Below, piece by piece: positions 7,494 through 10,444 of a stretch of DNA of 10,444 nucleotides. Location: positions 1-10,444 of the forward strand of contig DVLW01000128.1 of assembly GCA_018715285.1 (NCBI GenBank), written 5' to 3'. The position numbers and the translations under genes were made by a program. Below the pieces are notes generated by a model that was given only the letters and a program-made list of their open reading frames with translations, did no database searches and was not told the origin of the DNA. Each line of letters begins with the position of its first letter. The first letter of the stretch is position 1. The stretch comes from Candidatus Faecivivens stercoripullorum (GTDB taxonomy: Bacteria > Bacillota > Clostridia > Oscillospirales > Ruminococcaceae).

Positions 7494-7537
7494 AAAACCG
7501 GACAGCCCGCATACAACACGGACTGTCCGGTTTTTTT
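7494..7537. terminator. Bidirectional terminator between MATE and DUF975 genes
   Basis: Arms AAAACCGGACAG (7494-7505) and CTGTCCGGTTTT (7523-7534) pair perfectly over 12 bp, and after one mismatch CCG/CGG continues the stem around a nine-base loop. Seven T residues follow on the plus strand. On the minus strand the stem ends in TTTTGGTTTTT, so it can also serve the convergent gene ending at 7546. Confidence 0.9.
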
Positions 7538-7545
7538 ATACCATA

Positions 7546-8298
7546 TTAGTAATATCTGCTGGTTCCGTAATAATCGCCTGCAAGCTCAAGGTAGAAAATC
7601 GCCTCGGATGCTTTGGTATACGGCGTCAGCCACAGATAACCGATACCACAGGTGAACGCACACAGGATTGACCAGCCAATAAATGAGATATCCAGACAAA
7701 ACAGCCGGAATTTATGTCCCCGCATCATGTTCCAGGATTCGCTGAGTGCTTCCCAGCTGCCGCACTCCGGATGCTCAGCAAGGATGTACGGTGCCATCCG
7801 GAAGCCATATCCGAGCACGATGCCTGGAATGATAAACACGAGCGTTCCCAGAAAAACCAGAATCGAACGCAGTAATCTCATTACCAGACAGGTTCCCCAG
7901 CGGCGGAACTCATAAAAAAGATCGTAAAAACTTGTCCTCGAACCGCTGACCAGCTTCATATTATACCGTGCATATCCTGTCTCAATCACGCCGCCCAGTA
8001 CAATCGATATAACCAGCACGATCAGTCCGATCAGAGCCGTAACCGCGAAAACACCTGCTGCAAATCCGTTCCGGATCAGCTGCTGAAGATATTCGACAAA
8101 TCCTCCATCCACCTGAACATTCTGGACGGTATGCGAGAGATCTTCCACATTCAGGTTGAAATTCACATTCAATCCGCTGAATTTCAGCTCTCCACAAAGC
8201 GCACTGGCAACCAATCCGACCAGAACCGCTTCCGTCCATTTGCCGCGCAGCATTCCACGCGCCGCTGAACGATACTCGGCCGCATACAGCAGTTTCAT
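7546..8298 (-). CDS. DUF975 family integral membrane protein
   Basis: A 250-residue membrane protein that resembles the DUF975 family, common in Firmicutes and of unknown biochemical function. The N-terminus (KLLYAAEYRSAARGMLRGKW) matches the family's opening helix before a first hydrophobic segment near 22-36. Further membrane segments are at about 78-108, 143-165 and 207-230. The conserved MMRGHKFRLFCLDISFIGW stretch (191-209) and the C-terminal YLWLTPYTKASEAIFY (221-236) are typical family marks. I chose the ATG at 8298 because AAGGG lies about eight bases upstream and the family begins here; an in-frame ATG at 8346 would add 16 residues but has no suitably spaced ribosome binding site and falls inside a leader hairpin. 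It has its own promoter and shares a terminator with the MATE gene. Confidence 0.85.
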   Translation of the reverse strand: MKLLYAAEYRSAARGMLRGKWTEAVLVGLVASALCGELKFSGLNVNFNLNVEDLSHTVQNVQVDGGFVEYLQQLIRNGFAAGVFAVTALIGLIVLVISIVLGGVIETGYARYNMKLVSGSRTSFYDLFYEFRRWGTCLVMRLLRSILVFLGTLVFIIPGIVLGYGFRMAPYILAEHPECGSWEALSESWNMMRGHKFRLFCLDISFIGWSILCAFTCGIGYLWLTPYTKASEAIFYLELAGDYYGTSRYY

Positions 8299-8314
8299 AC
8301 ACAACACCCTTTCC

Positions 8315-8400
8315 TTCAAAACCGGTACAGCAGGATATGTACGCATCCTGCCGCATCATTCCTCATTTTCTAAGGACAGTATAGCATGACCGGTTTTGAA
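8315..8400. repeat. Pair of perfect 12-bp inverted repeats flanking the DUF975 transcription start
   Basis: TTCAAAACCGGT (8315-8326) and its exact reverse complement ACCGGTTTTGAA (8389-8400) are separated by 62 bases. The distal copy fills 12 of the 17 bases between the -35 and -10 boxes of the DUF975 promoter. The proximal copy lies in the leader just ahead of the ribosome binding site. This placement suits two operator sites, but no regulator is identified. Confidence 0.55.
8330..8351 (-). promoter_or_regulatory. Leader hairpin of the DUF975 transcript
   Basis: GCAGGAT (8330-8336) and ATCCTGC (8345-8351) form a perfect 7-bp stem with an eight-base loop in the DUF975 5' leader, between the predicted start near 8371 and the ribosome binding site. 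There is no following T-tract, so it is not a terminator on its own. Confidence 0.45.
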
Positions 8401-8406
8401 AAACAA
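8378..8406 (-). promoter_or_regulatory. Strong promoter of the DUF975 gene
   Basis: On the minus strand: -35 TTGTTT (8406-8401), an exact 17-base spacer, and -10 TATACT (8383-8378) preceded by TGC, giving an extended -10. Transcription should begin near 8371, leaving a leader of about 70 bases before the ATG at 8298. Confidence 0.8.
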
Positions 8407-8461
8407 GGAGATATACAAAATCTAAGGGTTTTTAAACAAAAATTAAGGTTTTCTGTCGAAA

Positions 8462-9634
8462 TCAGGCTTTCGGCTGCGGCAGCTGAATCGGCGCATACTT
8501 TCCGTCGCCTGTTCCACCGGGAACCGATGTCATTCCGGTAGCGGGAACTTTGCCCGATGTTACGCAATGGGTCAGCAGGTATTCTTCCCATATGAGGCAT
8601 CCATCTTTCTGCATATGAATGCCGTCGGTGCTCGCATCCGCAGGCAGTGCGCCCGACTCATCGGCAACCGCCGATGCTACATCCAGATAAAACACCTCTT
8701 GTTCTTTTGCCATATCCTGAAGACGGGTATTAAAAGAGGAAATCCGCGCATTGGTCAGATAGGATTTACCGGTGATCTTGCTCTCACATACCGGCAGAAT
8801 CGACTGGACATAAATCTGAACATCCGGATGGGACTCCTGGATGGTATCAATCAGCGAAGCATATTTATTGAGGAAAGCATCCTGGCTCTGCCATCCCAGC
8901 TCATTGATTCCGAACATCAGATATACCTTTGTGTAATCGCCCTTTTGCAGTGCCTCAGCGGCAGTCACTTTATTTTCCGGGTCATCCGGGTCGGTGAATA
9001 CCTCCGAAGTGAATACCGTTTCAACCGTCAGTCCGACATCCGCATACGATTTTGCCGAAATACCGGTATACAGCAGCAATCCCTGGGTACGGGAGTTGCC
9101 GACAAAAACCGCATCGTCAAACCAGTTATCATCCTGTTTATCCGATGCAGGAACCGGTGCGCTGTAGTCATAATCCGACGGCGGCAGCAGATAGGCGTAT
9201 TCTTCCTCTATCCGGTTGGGGTCAGAGCTTTCCGGCGCTTCCGAAGAACCGGCAGACTCGCTATCAGCGGCAGACGACTGGTTCTCCTCTGATACCGCTC
9301 CGCTATCGGCGCCGGAAAGGGCACTTTCACTGCGTCCGGCATCATTCATCTGGGTTACATTGCTGCCTTTCTGTCCTGCATCATCCGAAGTGCTGGCCGC
9401 ATCCGCGCCGGCCATCGACAGGGCATAAATCCCGGCGCCCGTTGCCAGTGCAAGCAGCATCAATCCGGCTACGAGAAATACGCGGGGAGAAAGGGTACGT
9501 TTCATTTTATGGGTGGTACGGGAAAAACTTCTGGAATCATTAAGCGGTGCAATCCAGGAGCTATCCTCCCGGTCAGGGGTATTCAAGGGGATATCTTTCA
9601 CATATGTAATTACCATTTTCTTCTCCTGTGCCAT
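8462..9634 (-). CDS. Membrane-anchored extracellular SGNH/GDSL hydrolase
   Basis: A 390-residue type II membrane protein. Residues 1-50 are a charged cytoplasmic segment, 51-73 form one membrane helix, and 80-140 are a Ser/Asp/Glu/Ala-rich flexible spacer that holds the catalytic domain away from the membrane. The domain at about 170-360 carries SGNH blocks: FVGNSRTQG with the probable nucleophile S181, GINELG with N244 (block III), and DGIHM with D337 and H340 forming the rest of the catalytic triad. Family members are esterases or acetyl transfer/removal enzymes, so removing or transferring an acyl group on a cell wall polymer or glycan is a fair inference; the substrate is unknown. A Pro/Gly-rich tail ends the protein. 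ATG at 9634 has AGGA nine bases upstream; ATG at 9616 (residue 7), with AGGAG six bases upstream, is an equally good start. No terminator was seen downstream. Confidence 0.88.
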   Translation of the reverse strand: MAQEKKMVITYVKDIPLNTPDREDSSWIAPLNDSRSFSRTTHKMKRTLSPRVFLVAGLMLLALATGAGIYALSMAGADAASTSDDAGQKGSNVTQMNDAGRSESALSGADSGAVSEENQSSAADSESAGSSEAPESSDPNRIEEEYAYLLPPSDYDYSAPVPASDKQDDNWFDDAVFVGNSRTQGLLLYTGISAKSYADVGLTVETVFTSEVFTDPDDPENKVTAAEALQKGDYTKVYLMFGINELGWQSQDAFLNKYASLIDTIQESHPDVQIYVQSILPVCESKITGKSYLTNARISSFNTRLQDMAKEQEVFYLDVASAVADESGALPADASTDGIHMQKDGCLIWEEYLLTHCVTSGKVPATGMTSVPGGTGDGKYAPIQLPQPKA

Positions 9635-9737
9635 ATCATCAAATCCTGTTCTATTCAGCAGTTCTTCAGTCTTGGACGAAGTCTGTATCCTTAAGACGTA
9701 TTTTCGAGGTCAAAAAGTTTCATGTTACGCTTTTATT

Positions 9738-9767
9738 TTGCAAGTATTTCCTGTATACTTATATTAT
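9738..9767 (+). promoter_or_regulatory. Candidate promoter of the radical SAM gene
   Basis: TTGCAA (9738-9743), an 18-base spacer and TATTAT (9762-9767). It would begin transcription near 9774 and give a leader of about 120 bases. The -10 overlaps the -10 of the opposing SGNH promoter. Confidence 0.4.
9742..9760. repeat. Small inverted repeat at the SGNH transcription start
   Basis: AAGTAT-TTCCTGT-ATACTT is a 6-bp inverted repeat with a 7-base spacer. It covers the predicted SGNH start (near 9756) and also fills the spacer of the plus-strand promoter, so a protein bound here could affect both genes. Confidence 0.35.
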
Positions 9768-9789
9768 AGCACGCTGGCGTACAACACAA
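9763..9789 (-). promoter_or_regulatory. Extended -10 promoter of the SGNH hydrolase gene
   Basis: On the minus strand a perfect TATAAT (9768-9763) is preceded by TGC, matching TGnTATAAT exactly. The best -35, TTGTGT (9789-9784), is only 15 bases upstream, so the extended -10 probably does most of the work. The leader is about 120 bases. Confidence 0.7.
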
Positions 9790-9818
9790 TAGCGTTTCTT
9801 CACTTTTTGCACGCATAA

Positions 9819-9862
9819 TTTTCCGACAATTTTCTGACATTTTTTATCTATTTTTCTGAGCT
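9819..9862. repeat. 11-bp-spaced T-tract repeats upstream of the radical SAM gene
   Basis: Four consecutive 11-base units start at 9819, 9830, 9841 and 9852: TTTTCCGACAA, TTTTCTGACAT, TTTTTATCTAT and TTTTCTGAGCT. The first, second and fourth are clear near-copies; the third keeps only the T-tract. Runs of four to six T residues spaced by one helical turn are expected to bend DNA. Confidence 0.5.
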
Positions 9863-9892
9863 GACAAACCAGCCATTAAGAGGTGTTTTATT

Positions 9893-10444
9893 ATGCAGGT
9901 CCTGACACAGAAGGACACCAATCCATTCCCCTTTTCCGACTCCAACAAGCGGTATTATACATGGGATTATTATCTCCGAAAAAGGTACGGCGGAAAGGTC
10001 TTCAAGATCTCACTCGACGCCGGATTTTCCTGTCCGAACATCGACGGGACACGTGGAAAAGGCGGCTGTACCTATTGCAGTTACGCCTTCCGCCGTCAGA
10101 CGCCGGACAGCCTGCTGGAACAGTACCATCAGGTGCAGAAGACGCTGCACGAAAAATGGCCGGATGCAAACCGGTATATTCCCTATTTTCAGGCCAATAC
10201 CAACACCTACGCGCCGGTTGAGGAACTCCGTGCAAAATATGAAGCAGTGCTCTTCCAGCCGGGTGTAGTCGGGTTATCGGTGGCAACCAGAGCTGATGCG
10301 CTTCCGGATGATGTCTGCGAATATCTGCACAGCCTTTCGGAGAAAACCGACCTGATGATCGAACTCGGTCTTCAGACCATTCATGACGAGACGGCAAAGC
10401 GTATCAACCGCGGACATACAACCGCTGAATTTTTAGAAGGGTAC
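9893..10444 (+). CDS. Radical SAM protein, TIGR01212 (YhcC/YtqA-like), 3' end cut by the window
   Basis: The first 184 codons of a radical S-adenosylmethionine enzyme; the frame stays open to the last base, so the gene continues beyond the window. The cluster-binding cysteines are C47, C59 and C62 in SCPNIDGTRGKGGCTYC, the CX11CX2C spacing typical of the TIGR01212 group rather than the common CX3CX2C. The preceding YYLRKRYGGKVFKISLDAGF segment (26-45), FQANTNTYAP (99-108) and MIELGLQTIHDETAKRINRG (155-174) also fit this family. Members resemble Elp3-type radical SAM proteins, and their reaction is not firmly established to my knowledge. The ATG has AAGAGGTG seven bases upstream. It is transcribed away from the SGNH gene from a shared intergenic region. 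Confidence 0.92.
   Translation, partial: MQVLTQKDTNPFPFSDSNKRYYTWDYYLRKRYGGKVFKISLDAGFSCPNIDGTRGKGGCTYCSYAFRRQTPDSLLEQYHQVQKTLHEKWPDANRYIPYFQANTNTYAPVEELRAKYEAVLFQPGVVGLSVATRADALPDDVCEYLHSLSEKTDLMIELGLQTIHDETAKRINRGHTTAEFLEGY

Noticed and set aside
8299..8346. N-terminal extension of the DUF975 protein starting at ATG 8346
   Set aside because: No properly spaced ribosome binding site, the codon lies in a hairpin arm, and DUF975 similarity begins at the ATG at 8298.
8429..8442. TTTTT-AAAC-AAAAA considered as a terminator for the SGNH gene
   Set aside because: The stem is short and has no GC pairs, so it would be too unstable; read-through into the DUF975 promoter region remains possible.
8567..9292. 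A 241-codon open frame on the plus strand across the SGNH gene
   Set aside because: It is antisense to the SGNH domain, whose motifs are clear; the plus-strand product is Arg/Ile-rich without domain signals.

Overview
The window looks like a chromosomal segment of a Gram-positive, Clostridia-type bacterium, probably from the Oscillospiraceae/Ruminococcaceae. This is inferred from the mid-range GC content, the strong AGGAGG-like ribosome binding sites, the lipoprotein and SGNH protein styles, a DUF975 membrane protein and a TIGR01212-type radical SAM protein. No species can be named from the sequence alone. I see no mobile element, CRISPR array, rRNA or tRNA.

Layout from left to right. (1) 16-960, minus: a lipoprotein of unknown function with its own promoter and a perfect inverted repeat at the predicted transcription start. 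(2) 1129-4656, minus: recG followed by murC, probably one transcript, ending in a strong terminator at 1093-1123. (3) 4657-4964: a 308-base divergent intergenic region with a recG promoter and an imperfect palindrome. (4) 4965-5951, plus: a secreted protein with two peptidoglycan-binding repeats and an M23 (LytM-like) domain that has lost its usual catalytic histidines, followed by a strong terminator. (5) 6147-7484, plus: a MATE family exporter. (6) 7494-7537: a terminator shared by the MATE gene and the convergent gene. (7) 7546-8298, minus: a DUF975 integral membrane protein with an unusually patterned promoter and leader. (8) 8462-9634, minus: a membrane-anchored extracellular SGNH/GDSL hydrolase. 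(9) 9893-10444, plus: the first 184 codons of a radical SAM protein, cut by the window end.

A cell-envelope theme runs through the region: MurC makes peptidoglycan precursor in the cytoplasm, the M23-like protein binds the wall, the SGNH hydrolase sits outside the membrane and may act on acyl groups of envelope polymers, and the lipoprotein is anchored at the surface. RecG (replication fork repair), the MATE pump and the radical SAM protein do not obviously share a pathway with them. Most genes are single transcription units with their own promoters.

I found no convincing new multi-gene system. The points most worth checking are regulatory: a 12-bp inverted repeat placed inside the DUF975 promoter spacer and again next to its ribosome binding site; fully overlapping divergent promoters beside helically phased T-tracts between the SGNH and radical SAM genes; repeated use of extended -10 promoters; and the degenerate M23 active site.
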